Source: Demequina activiva (lineage in GTDB: Bacteria > Actinomycetota > Actinomycetes > Actinomycetales > Demequinaceae). Taken from it: DNA of 64,000 nucleotides. The notes under the pieces are model-generated. The model saw only the letters and a list, made by a program, of their open reading frames with translations. It was not told the origin of the DNA and did not search any database. The first letter of the stretch is position 1, and each line of letters opens with the position of its first letter. Positions 44,184 through 53,458 of this stretch are shown here, piece by piece. The stretch covers positions 1 through 64,000 of the forward strand of contig NZ_BONR01000001.1 in NCBI RefSeq assembly GCF_016862815.1, written 5' to 3'. Made by a program: the position numbers and the translations under genes.

Positions 44184-45405
44184 GCGGGGCACGCGCCGCC
44201 TGCCGGCCGCATCGGTGGTGGTGATGCTGCTCGCGGTCGCCGGTTGCTCAGCGGATGCAGACCCCGCTGAGGAGCCGTCGGCGACGCCGCCTGACCTCCC
44301 CGGCATCACCGCAGGACCCGGTGGCGACGAGCCCGGCGTGGACGCGCCGTCGGTGGACCCGCGCATCGGCTCGGTGACGGTGACCGGCGTCGAGGACGTG
44401 GCGACGGCCCTGGCCGCGCCGTGGGAGGCGCACTTCCTGCCGGACGGCTCGGCTCTCGTGACCGAGCGCGACGCCGGCCGGATCCAGCGCGTCGACCGCA
44501 CAGCCGTGACGGAGCTGACGGGACCGGGGGCGGACGCGCTGGCCGCGGTCGTGGACGCCAGCGGCGAGGCGGGGCTGCTGGGCATCACGACCCTCCCGGG
44601 CGACGCGAGCGTGGTCTACGCCTACGTCACGCGCGCGGACGGCAACGCGGTGGTGCGCATGGAGCTGGACGGCGACGAGCTGTCCGCCCCCACGGACGTG
44701 ATCAGCGGCATCCCCAAGGCCGCCAATCACGACGGCGGCCGCATCGCCTTCGGCCCCGACGGCCACCTCTACATCGCCACCGGCGACGCCGCCCAGCCGC
44801 GCCTCGCGCAGGAGCGGGACTCGCTCGCGGGCAAGATCCTCAGGGTGGTCGCGGACGGGACACCGGCGGATGGCTCCGTGCCCGAGGGCAATCCCTTCGA
44901 GGACCTCGTGTGGTCCATGGGACACCGCAACGTGCAGGGGCTCGCGTGGCTGCCGGACGGCACCATGGTCGCCTCGGAGTTCGGACAGTCCGACGCTGAC
45001 GAGCTGAACGTCATCGTGCCCGGCGCCAACTACGGCTGGCCCGAGGTCGAGGGGCTCATCGGCGCCCCGGACGGCACCGAGCTCGCGCAGACCGTCGACG
45101 GCTTCACCTACCCGGTGGCGCAGTGGCAGCCCACCTCGGCGGCGTCCCCCAGCGGGATCGCTGCGACGGAGGCGGGAGTGTTCGTGGCCGCCCTGCGCGG
45201 CCAGGCGCTGTTCTGGGTGCCGTACTCGACCGGCGCGGGCTTCGGCGAGCCCCAGACGGTGCTCGATGGCGTGGGTCGCATCCGCGCCGCGGTGACGGAT
45301 CACGGCGGCGAGCTCTACGTGCTGACCAACAACACCGACGGCCGGGGCAGCCCGGCGCCGGGAGACGACCGCCTCATGCGCCTCGACCTCGAGACGGGGC
45401 CCTGA
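44176..45405 (+). CDS. Lipoprotein of the glucose/sorbosone dehydrogenase family
   Basis: 409 residues from ATG 44176 (a GTG two codons earlier is also possible). The lipobox is AVAGC. The body is a six-bladed propeller of the soluble PQQ glucose dehydrogenase-like (Gdh/sorbosone dehydrogenase) family: PWEAHFLPDGSALVTERDAGRI, GEAGLLGI, NHDGGRIAFGPDGHLYIATGD, SMGHRNVQGLAW and VIVPGANYGWPEVEG. PQQ dependence is known for some members only. It overlaps the VOC gene by 8 bp. It probably oxidises a sugar outside the membrane. Confidence 0.87.
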   Translation: MSERGTRRLPAASVVVMLLAVAGCSADADPAEEPSATPPDLPGITAGPGGDEPGVDAPSVDPRIGSVTVTGVEDVATALAAPWEAHFLPDGSALVTERDAGRIQRVDRTAVTELTGPGADALAAVVDASGEAGLLGITTLPGDASVVYAYVTRADGNAVVRMELDGDELSAPTDVISGIPKAANHDGGRIAFGPDGHLYIATGDAAQPRLAQERDSLAGKILRVVADGTPADGSVPEGNPFEDLVWSMGHRNVQGLAWLPDGTMVASEFGQSDADELNVIVPGANYGWPEVEGLIGAPDGTELAQTVDGFTYPVAQWQPTSAASPSGIAATEAGVFVAALRGQALFWVPYSTGAGFGEPQTVLDGVGRIRAAVTDHGGELYVLTNNTDGRGSPAPGDDRLMRLDLETGP

Positions 45406-45427
45406 CCGGCGGTGCAGTCGCGGGCGC

Positions 45428-47002
45428 TCACACGTGCGGACCCGGCACCACGCCCACGGTGTCCACGAGCGCCTGCTCGGTCGCGGCGGATCCGGGAGAG
45501 CGCAGCACGGCGCCGATGTGACGGTCGGGACGCACCACCGCGACCGACCCGGCCCGCAGGCGCGTGCCGCGCGGCGCGCGCTCCACCCGCACGGCGACCA
45601 CGCCGTCGGGGACGGGAGGCGGGTCGCACGCCACGGCCACCACGGCGGCGCGTCCCGCGATGGGCGCGAACAGCCGGCGGCCGTCGGGGAGCACCACGTT
45701 CGGCATGCGCCGGCCCACGGGTCCCCACCCCAGGCGCGAGCGTCCCGCCAGGCGCCGCGAATCGCGCGCCACGTAGCGCAGGTCCCGCATCGACAGGCGG
45801 CGGGTGAGCAGCCTCGTGAACCAGCCCGAACGGGTGGCGACCCGCATCGCGAGGAAGCCCAGCGGTCGCATCCACGGCGGCGTCGCGAACTCGAGCATCG
45901 AGTTCATGCGGGCGCGCCGCGCCACCACATCCGCGGCGTGCTCGCGCTCTCCCGCGTAGCCGTCGAGCATCGCCTCCACCGTGGGGGCGTCGCCCCGCCC
46001 TTCCGCCGCCACCGCGGCGGCGAGTGACCACGCGAGGCACTCGGCGTCCTGGATACCCTGGTTCATGCCCTGACCGCCGGCGGGCGAGATGAGGTGCGCG
46101 CTGTCGCCGGCGAGCAGGATCCTCTCCCCCAGCCGGAAGTGCGGCACCCGCTGCTGGTACAGCGTGGTCTGGCTCTGCCACACCACCCGGAGGTCGCGCG
46201 GCCCGAACAGCTCGTGCGAGAGCGCCTCGAGCTCCTCGATCGGGCGATCCGGCTTGCGCGGCGGCGGGCCGTCGGTCGAGGTGGTGCTCGCGGACGTCAA
46301 CGGCTCGCGGGAGGCGAGCACGCGCCACCGGCCGGAGCTGAAGCGCAGGCCCGCGAGCAGGCCGGGGCGCCGCGACACCATGCGCACCGGGGCGAGATCC
46401 TCGTCCTCGTCGAGCTCGATGTCGAACACCAGCAGGTCGACGTCGATGATCGAGCCGTGGTGGCGCGAGCCCTGGCTCTCCCTCACGGCCGATCGCGAGC
46501 CGTCGGCCCCCACCACGTACGCTCCGCGCACGTCTCGCCCCGCGGCGCCGGCACTGCCCGCCACATGGACGGTGACGCCGTCGCGGTCCTCCGTGGCGCC
46601 GGTGACCTCGCCGTGCACCAGGGTGATCGCGGGCTGGGCGGCCACGGCCTCGCGCAGCAGCGCCTCGGTGGACGACTGCGGGATCAGCAGCAGCCCCGGC
46701 ATGGCGCTCTCGCCGGACAGGGCGGTGAAGTCGACGGTGAAGATGGGCCGCCCGGTCTCGATCGCGACAGGCGCGATCGCATCGCGGGCGTCCCCGGCAG
46801 CGAGCAACGGTGCGCTCAGTCCCCACGAGTCGAGGATCTCGAGCGTGCGACCCCACACGCCGAACGCCTTCGATCCCACCGTGGGCTCCGTGCGCCTCTC
46901 GATCAGCACGCTCTCGACGCCGTGATGCGCGAGCCCCAGCGCGGTCGCCATGCCCACGGGCCCAGCACCCACCACGACCACGGGCGCGTCTGGGATCGGC
47001 AT
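45428..47002 (-). CDS. FAD-dependent aromatic-type monooxygenase
   Basis: 524 residues. It is a group A flavoprotein hydroxylase of the PheA/TfdB/MhpA kind. The dinucleotide fold is VVVVGAGPVGMATALGLAHHG, GADG is in YVVGADGSRSAVRE, and the second FAD motif is RILLAGDSAHLISPAGGQGMNQGIQDA. A C-terminal thioredoxin-like part follows. The start at 47002 is supported by AGGAGGTGA 8 nt upstream. It is divergent from a methyltransferase across 84 bp. Modification of a phenolic or polyketide-like substrate is plausible but unproven. Confidence 0.88.
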   Translation of the reverse strand: MPIPDAPVVVVGAGPVGMATALGLAHHGVESVLIERRTEPTVGSKAFGVWGRTLEILDSWGLSAPLLAAGDARDAIAPVAIETGRPIFTVDFTALSGESAMPGLLLIPQSSTEALLREAVAAQPAITLVHGEVTGATEDRDGVTVHVAGSAGAAGRDVRGAYVVGADGSRSAVRESQGSRHHGSIIDVDLLVFDIELDEDEDLAPVRMVSRRPGLLAGLRFSSGRWRVLASREPLTSASTTSTDGPPPRKPDRPIEELEALSHELFGPRDLRVVWQSQTTLYQQRVPHFRLGERILLAGDSAHLISPAGGQGMNQGIQDAECLAWSLAAAVAAEGRGDAPTVEAMLDGYAGEREHAADVVARRARMNSMLEFATPPWMRPLGFLAMRVATRSGWFTRLLTRRLSMRDLRYVARDSRRLAGRSRLGWGPVGRRMPNVVLPDGRRLFAPIAGRAAVVAVACDPPPVPDGVVAVRVERAPRGTRLRAGSVAVVRPDRHIGAVLRSPGSAATEQALVDTVGVVPGPHV

Positions 47003-47086
47003 GGGCGGTTCACCTCCTGGTGTTGGGCATGGAACACCGGGGCCGTGGCGTTTATTCAGCCAGCGACGCAACAAGGAGGCGCGACG

Positions 47087-47968
47087 GTGGAGACGTCGAC
47101 CGATCTGCTCGAGGTGCTGGACGTGCTGTGGGACAGCGCGCCCGACTCGGGCGAGCGCGTCCCGGTGCGCAAGGCCGATGCTCGCGCCCGGCTCAGCGAC
47201 CGCGGCCAGGACCGCGCCGCGCGACTGGTGGACGCCATCCCCGCACGCGGCGACGGCACGCTCGACACCCAAGCCGTCGACGACATCTTCCTGGCGGTCC
47301 ATCTCGAGCTCGGGCGCCTGAGCGAGTTCGTGCACGTGCCGCAGGCCATGGCGTCCTCGCTGGCGCCCATCGTCGAGCGGCTGCGCGAGGAGACCACGGG
47401 GACCATCCGCGTGGTGGACGTGGGCTGCGGCCTGGGCTTCGACACCCGGGTGCTCGCTCACACGCGCGCGCTGGGCCCGGACGTCGAGTTCGTGGGCCTG
47501 GACTTCAACGGCCTGCTGGTGGATGCCGCCGCTCGGCTGGCGCGCGCGGAGAGCATCCCGGTGCGCTTCGTGCACGGGGACGCCCTGGACCCGGGCAACG
47601 CGATCGAGGACCCGGCGCGCACCCTCATGATCTCCTCGGGGGTGCTGCACCACATCGGCGCCTCAGCGCTGCCGGCGTTCTTCGCCCGGCACGCGGAGCT
47701 GAGCGTGGCCGGCTTCGCGCACTTCGACCCTGCGCCGGGGTTCTGGACCCGTGCGGGCGCCTGGATGCTGCACAGCACGCGGATGCGCGAGCCGGTGTCC
47801 CGGTACGACGGCGCGATGTCCATGCGGCGTGCGTTGCCGGCGTCCACGCTCCTGCCGTTGGCGCGGGCAGGCGTGGGCGAGGCCTACGAGCTCACCTGTG
47901 AGGATCCTTCGCGGCTGGTGCCGCAGCCGGACCGGATCGTGCGACCCATCGTGGGGAGGCGGCGATGA
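47087..47968 (+). CDS. SAM-dependent class I methyltransferase
   Basis: 293 residues from GTG 47087, with AAGGAGG (47073-47079) 7 nt upstream. The SAM motif I is VVDVGCGLGFDTRVLA near residue 110, then VEFVGLDFNGLLVDAA and VRFVHGDALD. SSGVLHHIG is the motif IV region. The N-terminal ~90 residues are helical and may bind substrate. It shares a divergent promoter region with the FAD monooxygenase and is coupled by ATGA overlap to a membrane gene, so these three may act in one small pathway. Confidence 0.83.
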   Translation: METSTDLLEVLDVLWDSAPDSGERVPVRKADARARLSDRGQDRAARLVDAIPARGDGTLDTQAVDDIFLAVHLELGRLSEFVHVPQAMASSLAPIVERLREETTGTIRVVDVGCGLGFDTRVLAHTRALGPDVEFVGLDFNGLLVDAAARLARAESIPVRFVHGDALDPGNAIEDPARTLMISSGVLHHIGASALPAFFARHAELSVAGFAHFDPAPGFWTRAGAWMLHSTRMREPVSRYDGAMSMRRALPASTLLPLARAGVGEAYELTCEDPSRLVPQPDRIVRPIVGRRR

Positions 47969-48570
47969 ACGACCTCGTGGACGCGATCGCCTCGTGGCCC
48001 ATCTGGGAGCTGGCGTGGACGGAGTGGGCGGTGCTGGTGGCGCTGCTCGTGGTGGTGCTCCAGCACGGCGGCACCGCCGGGATCCACGCGGCCATGGGAC
48101 GCGACGGCATGATCGACCACCGGCGCGCCGAGCTCCTGGGGGCGATCCGCGGCACCGCGACGCTCGTCGCCCTCATGGGCCCGGTGTTCGTCATCTGGGC
48201 GTTCGATGCGCTGTCGAGCCCCGAACGCATGGAGCTCTACGTGACGGCCAACTGGGCGATCATCGCCGTCTACGGCCCCATCACGGTGGTGGCGCTGGCG
48301 AGCTTCGTGCTCGCGCGCACCACGCCGTGGCAGGTGCGGTCCAACCTCAACTCGGTGGTGATCGGCACGCTCGAGCTGCTGCGTCCGTGGATGGCAGCGG
48401 CGGGGATGATCGCGGGCATCGCGATCACCCGCGACGTGGTGGTCGCGGCGATCGGCACCATCGCCGTGATCGCCGGGATCCTGGTACCCGCGATCACGCG
48501 ACGCTGGTGGTACCGGCACCCGGTGCGCCTGACGGACCTGGGCGAGCCGGCATCCGCCGAGCGCGCCTGA
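47965..48570 (+). CDS. Membrane protein, unknown function
   Basis: 201 residues, with ATGA overlap on the methyltransferase gene. About five membrane segments (near 22-37, 62-83, 95-113, 132-150 and 155-170) are separated by short charged loops. No conserved motif recognised. Translational coupling suggests it works with the methyltransferase. Confidence 0.75.
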   Translation: MNDLVDAIASWPIWELAWTEWAVLVALLVVVLQHGGTAGIHAAMGRDGMIDHRRAELLGAIRGTATLVALMGPVFVIWAFDALSSPERMELYVTANWAIIAVYGPITVVALASFVLARTTPWQVRSNLNSVVIGTLELLRPWMAAAGMIAGIAITRDVVVAAIGTIAVIAGILVPAITRRWWYRHPVRLTDLGEPASAERA

Positions 48571-48711
48571 CGCCCGCGCCGCACCCCAGGAACAAAGCGC
48601 GCCAGCCCTCCGTTGGCCCCAGTGGCGTCCGATCCGCGGGATCGCGCCGGGCACGTCGTCGTGCAGTCCCCTGACAACGAACCCGCAGCCCCGCGGAGAG
48701 GAGCATCACCC

Positions 48712-50226
48712 TTGAGCGACAGCGCTCGCACCGTCGAGATCGACGTGCGCCCAGTGCAGCGCGCCAGCGAGCAGGCGCACTCCGGTGCGGATGACGACGC
48801 ACCCGAGCGCACGTATCGCGAGTCGGACCCCACCACGCTGTCGATCCCGCTCGTGACGGGCGCGCAGGCCGTGGTGCTCGAGGAGCCCGTCGCGGCGACG
48901 CGGACCATCGAGTCGCTCATGATCTCCTCGCGGCGCGCCAAGCTCGCACTGCTGACGCTGGCGGTCTCCGCCTTCGCCTTCGGCGCCAACGAGGCGTCGG
49001 TGGTCGCGATGAGCAGCGACATCGCGACCGGCCTGGGCGTGCCCGTCGCATCGGTGGGCCTGCTCGCGACCGCGTTCGCGCTCACCGTGGTGATCGCCGC
49101 GATCCCGCTCACGCTCGTGACGCGCCGGTGGAGCCGGCGCGCGTCCGTGACGGGCGCGATCGCCCTGTGGAGCGCGGGCGTCCTGGTGGCCGCCAACGCG
49201 GACACCCTCGCGATGCTCACCACCGGCCGCGTGGTGTCGGCGGGCGCTCACGCGCTGTTCTGGGCGATCGTCGCGCCCACCGCGGCCAGCCTGTTCGCGC
49301 CGCACCTGCGAGCACGCACGGTCACCGCGATCATGCTGGGCGCGTCCGCCGCGGGTGTGCTCGGCACCCCGCTGGTCTCCTTCGCCGGCACCTCGCTCGG
49401 TTGGCAGGTGCCCTACTGGGCGCTGGGTGGCCTGGGCGTGCTGCTCGTGGGCGCCTCCGCCGCGACCATGCCGGCGGCCCGCGGCACGGCGGCCGCCAGG
49501 TCCACGGTGGGCGATCTTCCCTCCGGGCGGGCGTTCGCCCGCGTCCTGGTGGTGACGTTCCTCGCGACCGTGGGCATGTCCGCGACGTGGACGTACATCG
49601 TGCCGTTCTACACCGGCGTCGCCGGCCTCCCCTCGCAGATGCTGCCGGCCCTGTTCGCGCTCGGCGGCACCCTCGCCGTCGCCACCACGCTCGCGGTGGG
49701 ACGCTTCCTCACCCGATACGCCGTGCGCACCGTGCTCGTGGGGACGGCGATGCTCGCCGCCGCCTGGGGTCTCCTCGCGCTCGGGCAGGGCTGGTCCGCC
49801 ATCGCCGCGCAGGCCATCCAGGCCGCCGGCTGGGCCGTCCTCGTGTCCGCCCTGCTCAACTGGGCGATGCGCCACACGCCGTGGCGCACCGAGATGGGCG
49901 CTGGCGCGTACACCGTGACCATGAATGGTGGCGCCGCCCTGGGGCCGCTGCTGGGAGCGGCCGTGGTCGCGACGGCCGGCACCGGCGCACTGCCCCTGCT
50001 GTCGCTCGCGCTCACGCTCATCGCGGCTGGCGTGGCCGCCGGCGTGGACCGCCGCACCCTCACGCTGCTGGAGCTGCCGCGCAAGGTGCGCACCCGCATC
50101 GCGGCCCGGCCTGCTCGACCCCTGCGGGAGAGCGGCCTGGAGCCTGCGCGTCGCCCCGCCAAGCCGATCGACGCCGCCGTGCTGCGCCGGCACCGCGCCG
50201 AGTGGCGCCGGCGGACGGGACTGTAG
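48712..50226 (+). CDS. MFS transporter, DHA1-like exporter
   Basis: 504 residues from TTG 48712, chosen because AGAGGAG (48697-48703) precedes it by 8 nt. A ~75-residue acidic N-terminal extension comes before twelve membrane helices. Motif A-like segments are present (PLTLVTRRWSRRASVTGA), and the order resembles AraJ/YdhP sugar or drug efflux proteins. The C-terminal tail is basic. The substrate cannot be told. The long polar N-terminus is unusual for the family and may be regulatory. Confidence 0.85.
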   Translation: MSDSARTVEIDVRPVQRASEQAHSGADDDAPERTYRESDPTTLSIPLVTGAQAVVLEEPVAATRTIESLMISSRRAKLALLTLAVSAFAFGANEASVVAMSSDIATGLGVPVASVGLLATAFALTVVIAAIPLTLVTRRWSRRASVTGAIALWSAGVLVAANADTLAMLTTGRVVSAGAHALFWAIVAPTAASLFAPHLRARTVTAIMLGASAAGVLGTPLVSFAGTSLGWQVPYWALGGLGVLLVGASAATMPAARGTAAARSTVGDLPSGRAFARVLVVTFLATVGMSATWTYIVPFYTGVAGLPSQMLPALFALGGTLAVATTLAVGRFLTRYAVRTVLVGTAMLAAAWGLLALGQGWSAIAAQAIQAAGWAVLVSALLNWAMRHTPWRTEMGAGAYTVTMNGGAALGPLLGAAVVATAGTGALPLLSLALTLIAAGVAAGVDRRTLTLLELPRKVRTRIAARPARPLRESGLEPARRPAKPIDAAVLRRHRAEWRRRTGL

Positions 50227-50316
50227 ACGCGCATCGGCCGTCCCCGCCCATCACCTGGCGGGACTCAGAGTCATAACGTTTCGCGCGCGCCTCTGGTGAC
50301 GCGCCCTGGCCGTCGC

Positions 50317-50322
50317 TAGAGT
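50317..50322 (+). promoter_or_regulatory. -10 element TAGAGT, leaderless start
   Basis: TAGAGT, 7 nt, then the ATG at 50330. Confidence 0.5.
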
Positions 50323-50329
50323 GCGTCCC

Positions 50330-50647
50330 ATGACCTTCGACACTGGCAACGCCGCCTACCGTGACAGCGCCACCACCGGCGCCCCCAAGTACGTCCTGAC
50401 CGCCTACCTGCTCGCGATCTTCTTCGGGGTCCTGGGCTTCCACCGCGCCTACCTGCGCAAGTACAAGGACATGGCGATCTTCTTCCTCGCAGCGCTGCTG
50501 GGCGTGCTGCTGCTGATCCCGACGGATCCCGGCTTCCTGCGCATCCTGGGCTACGTGGCCATCGCGGGCGTGGTGGTGGCGTGGGTGATCGACCTCTTCC
50601 GGATGCCCGCACTGGTCGCGGAGGCCAACGCGTCCGCCAAGGCCTGA
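50330..50647 (+). CDS. TM2-domain protein
   Basis: 105 residues. The TM2 pattern is clear: KYVLTAYLLAIFFGVLGFHRAYLRKYKDMAIFFLAALLG, two helices linked by a Gly-Phe-His-Arg turn, plus one extra helix (GYVAIAGVVVAWVIDLF). The function of TM2 proteins is not settled. The start at 50330 is preferred because a -10 hexamer stands 7 nt before it. Confidence 0.85.
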   Translation: MTFDTGNAAYRDSATTGAPKYVLTAYLLAIFFGVLGFHRAYLRKYKDMAIFFLAALLGVLLLIPTDPGFLRILGYVAIAGVVVAWVIDLFRMPALVAEANASAKA

Positions 50648-50675
50648 GGCAGCGGACCTCACCGCGGCGGACCGC

Positions 50676-51047
50676 ATGATCACCGCAGCCGCCGTCCTCG
50701 TGATGCTGGCGGGGCTCGCCCACGTGGGCTTCTTCGTGGCCGAGTCCCTGCTGTTCCGCCGCCCTGCCGTGCACCGGCTGTTCGGCGCCCGTGACGCCGA
50801 GACCGCGCGCATCCAGGCCCCCGTGTTCGTGAACCTGGGGTTCTACAACCTGTTCCTGGGACTGGGCGCGATCACGGGCGCAGCGATGCTGCTGGCATCC
50901 GGCGCGATGGCGCTGGCGCTGTTCGCATCGCTGTTCATGGTGGGCGCCGCCGCGGTGCTCGTCGCGACCTCGCGCCGCCTGTGGCGCGGAGCGCTCGTCC
51001 AGGGCCTGCTGCCCGCCGTCGCGGTGATCCTGCTGCTGGCGGCCTAG
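50676..51047 (+). CDS. DUF1304 membrane protein
   Basis: 123 residues with four helices. It matches DUF1304: VMLAGLAHVGFFVAESLLF, FGARDAETARIQAPVFVNLGFYNLFLGLGAITG, then two more helices. Function unknown. Its TAG stop overlaps the stop of the convergent regulator within the palindrome CTAG (51044-51047). Confidence 0.85.
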   Translation: MITAAAVLVMLAGLAHVGFFVAESLLFRRPAVHRLFGARDAETARIQAPVFVNLGFYNLFLGLGAITGAAMLLASGAMALALFASLFMVGAAAVLVATSRRLWRGALVQGLLPAVAVILLLAA

Positions 51048-51640
51048 TCCGTCGCGTCGTCGGAGTCCGCGGGCTCGTCGCCCTCGAGCTCCTCCTCGTC
51101 CTCGCCAGAGACCGTGTGGTCCGGGATCGCGGCGATCATGAGCGCCCACAGCTGCGCGTCCGGCGGCTGGTCCCGGTGGTGGTACTTCGCATAGGTGGCG
51201 GCGAAGTCCTGCGCCAGCTGCTCGCGCTCGTCCGCCGTGATCCACAGCGACTCGTGCCGCAGCGCGTAGCGATCATCGCGCCACGTCTCGTTCGCGAGTG
51301 CGAGGTGCCGGGCGGCGGTGCTGACGATCACGTCCGCGAAGGACTGCACGGTGCCCAGGAACTCCTCCTCGCTGCCCGCGGTGAAGGTCTTCGACGTCAC
51401 GTTCGCGCCGCCGGGCACCATCCGGTAGGTGCGCTCCATCGCGCCACCGCGGCGGACCTCCTTGGCGACCTCGATGAGCTCCGCCTCGTGCAGCTGCGCG
51501 ATGGCGCGGTAGAGCGACGCCTGCGGCACATCGGTCAGCAGGGTGCCGATCTGGCGAGTGGTGAGATCGCGCGCGCTCAGCGCGATGACGACACGCATGC
51601 GCACCGGGTGCAGCAGCAGACGTGCACGATCATTGGACAT
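51044..51640 (-). CDS. Winged-helix (ArsR/PadR-like) transcriptional regulator
   Basis: 198 residues from ATG 51640. The N-terminal ~75 residues are a winged helix: LLLHPVRMRVVIALSARDLTTRQIGTLLTDVPQASLYRAIAQLHEAELI. The remaining part is helical and ends with an acidic tail (SGEDEEELEGDEPADSDDATD). TAGAAT ends 7 nt before the ATG, so the transcript is probably leaderless. Its targets may be the neighbouring SDR or DUF1304 genes, but no operator is seen. Confidence 0.82.
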   Translation of the reverse strand: MSNDRARLLLHPVRMRVVIALSARDLTTRQIGTLLTDVPQASLYRAIAQLHEAELIEVAKEVRRGGAMERTYRMVPGGANVTSKTFTAGSEEEFLGTVQSFADVIVSTAARHLALANETWRDDRYALRHESLWITADEREQLAQDFAATYAKYHHRDQPPDAQLWALMIAAIPDHTVSGEDEEELEGDEPADSDDATD

Positions 51641-51647
51641 GGAGGTG

Positions 51648-51653
51648 ATTCTA
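51648..51653 (-). promoter_or_regulatory. -10 element TAGAAT, leaderless regulator start
   Basis: TAGAAT on the minus strand with 7 nt to the ATG at 51640. Confidence 0.5.
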
Positions 51654-51696
51654 GGTCGATCACCGCAGGTGATCGGGCACATTCACCCGATTTGGG

Positions 51697-52452
51697 TCAG
51701 TTCGGGGCGGTCGCGCGGCGCACCGTCTTGGTGGCGCTGCCCTGCTCCCGAGGGCGAATGACCAGCCTGTCCACGTTCACATGGTGGGGCCTTGTGACGG
51801 ACCACCCGATCGCATCCGCGATGTCCTCCGCCACGAGCGGCTCGATGCCGGCGTAGACCGCATCCGCGCTGGCCTGATCGCCCGCGAACCTCGTCAACGA
51901 GAACTCGTCGGTGCGCACCATCCCAGGCGCGATCTCGATCACCCTGACGCCCTGGCCCGTCATCTCCAGGCGCAGCGTGCGCACCATGGCGGACTCGGCG
52001 TGCTTGGCGGCCACGTAGCCCGCACCGTTCTCGTAGGGCTCGATCCCGGCCGTCGACGTCACGACCACGATGTCCCCCGAGCCGGAGGCTCTTAGCGCGG
52101 GGATCAACGCCTGCGTCACCCGGACGGTGCCCACCACGTTCACCTCGTACTGCCGCGACCATGCCTCCAGCGAGGACTCGGCCACGTGCTCCCAGCCGAT
52201 CGCTCCGCCCGCGTTGTTCACGAGCACGTGCACCGGCTGCGCCATCTCGCTCGCCAGGCGCTCGACGTCCGCGTCGCTCGTGATGTCCGCCACGACCACG
52301 TCGCAGCCCGTCTCCTCCGCGAGCGCCGCGAGACGGTCCGCCCGCCTCGCCACCGCGGTCACCCGCATGCCGTGCTCACGCACGAGCGTTCGAACGGTCG
52401 CGGCGCCGATCCCGGACGATGCTCCGGTCACCACGGCATGTCTGCGCTCCAT
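51697..52452 (-). CDS. Short-chain dehydrogenase/reductase
   Basis: 251 residues. Classical SDR: VTGASSGIGAATVRTL (NAD(P) binding), VLVNNAGGAIGWEHV, and the catalytic Ser-Tyr-Lys in VVVTSTAGIEPYENGAGYVAAKHAE. The sequence resembles the YdfG-like serine/3-hydroxy acid dehydrogenase group. Substrate unknown. TAGTCT ends 6 nt before the ATG, so it is probably transcribed on its own. Confidence 0.88.
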   Translation of the reverse strand: MERRHAVVTGASSGIGAATVRTLVREHGMRVTAVARRADRLAALAEETGCDVVVADITSDADVERLASEMAQPVHVLVNNAGGAIGWEHVAESSLEAWSRQYEVNVVGTVRVTQALIPALRASGSGDIVVVTSTAGIEPYENGAGYVAAKHAESAMVRTLRLEMTGQGVRVIEIAPGMVRTDEFSLTRFAGDQASADAVYAGIEPLVAEDIADAIGWSVTRPHHVNVDRLVIRPREQGSATKTVRRATAPN

Positions 52453-52458
52453 GCGGAC

Positions 52459-52464
52459 AGACTA
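52459..52464 (-). promoter_or_regulatory. -10 element TAGTCT, leaderless SDR start
   Basis: TAGTCT on the minus strand with 6 nt to the ATG at 52452. Confidence 0.5.
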
Positions 52465-52490
52465 TTCGCTCCGCGACAGGGCACCGCGCG

Positions 52491-52877
52491 TCAGAGCTTG
52501 CGCTCCCCCAGCCCCAGCTCCATGTGCCTCTGCCACCAGTGGGGCCGCGGCTGCAGCAACGGATCGGGATCGTACGAGCGCCGCACGCCGTCGAGCATCA
52601 CCGCCGTGTCCGCGAGGTCCAGGATGGTGTCGGGGTCCCGGATGGCGACCGCTGGTGGGGAGCTCAGCGCCTCGAGGCCAAAGTCGTGGATCACGTCGTG
52701 CGCGACCACGTGCGCCTGCGCCCGCACGGAGCTGGCGCCGATGACGGGCGTCGTGACGATCACCCGCCACTGATCCCCGGCGCGGTGCACGCGATGGCCG
52801 GCGCTCTCCAGACGCGCCACCGCCTCGGTCGGCACCGGGCCCACCTCGATGGCGATCTGCATGCGCTCCACAGCCAC
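52491..52877 (-). CDS. Hypothetical protein
   Basis: Up to 128 residues from GTG 52877; an in-frame ATG at 52862 (MQIAIEVGP) is also possible and neither has a clear ribosome-binding site. The sequence is a compact mixed alpha/beta protein (VPTEAVARLESAGHRVHRAGDQWRVIV, then AHVVAHDVIHDF) with no recognised family. It follows the ICMT-like gene by 25 bp on the same strand and may be co-transcribed. Confidence 0.55.
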   Translation of the reverse strand: MAVERMQIAIEVGPVPTEAVARLESAGHRVHRAGDQWRVIVTTPVIGASSVRAQAHVVAHDVIHDFGLEALSSPPAVAIRDPDTILDLADTAVMLDGVRRSYDPDPLLQPRPHWWQRHMELGLGERKL

Positions 52878-52902
52878 ATTGTCACTCTGCGAGGCGGGAT
52901 TG

Positions 52903-53373
52903 TCAGCCCTTGCGACGGCCGATGCCGGGCAGGAACCGGCCCGTGCGGGCGGCGTAGGCGTCGTAGCCGTTGTACACGCGCCGCAGGTACCGCTCCTCCA
53001 TGCGCGCCTTGAAGCCGAAGAACACCGCGAGCACCACCACGGAGACGTAGCACAGCAGCGCGCCCGAGCCGACGGCCACCCCCAGGCAGATCACCACCAG
53101 CGCGGTGTACATGGGGTGGCGGGCATACCGGTACAGGCCGCTGGCGGCCAGGCCCGCCTCGTTGGGCACGGGGGACGGCGTGAGCGAGCGTCCCAGGTTG
53201 CGGCCGGAGGCGATCACGCCTGCGGATCCCACGAGCACCAGCGCGAGCGCCAGCCACAGCGAGGTGAACAGGGCCGGCCCCACGTCGCGCAGGAACGCGG
53301 TCACCGCGACCGTGAGGAACAGCACGCCCTGCACCGCCACCATCGCCCAGGCGCGCACCGCGTTCGCATTCAT
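52903..53373 (-). CDS. Isoprenylcysteine methyltransferase / PEMT-like membrane protein
   Basis: 156 residues, four or five membrane helices. It has the ICMT/PEMT signature GLYRYARHPMYTALVV, followed by EERYLRRVYNGYDAYAARTGRFLPG, which binds SAM and acceptor in family members. In bacteria such proteins methylate lipids or remain uncharacterised. TAGCCT ends 7 nt before the ATG at 53373. Confidence 0.82.
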   Translation of the reverse strand: MNANAVRAWAMVAVQGVLFLTVAVTAFLRDVGPALFTSLWLALALVLVGSAGVIASGRNLGRSLTPSPVPNEAGLAASGLYRYARHPMYTALVVICLGVAVGSGALLCYVSVVVLAVFFGFKARMEERYLRRVYNGYDAYAARTGRFLPGIGRRKG

Positions 53374-53380
53374 GACCCAC

Positions 53381-53386
53381 AGGCTA
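53381..53386 (-). promoter_or_regulatory. -10 element TAGCCT, leaderless start
   Basis: TAGCCT on the minus strand with 7 nt to the ATG at 53373. Confidence 0.5.
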
Positions 53387-53458
53387 CGCGCCGGCGCCGC
53401 TGTCCACGGCGCCCACGGCAGCGCGCACGGCGGCGCCGATGCGCGAGGCGGTGCCGCG

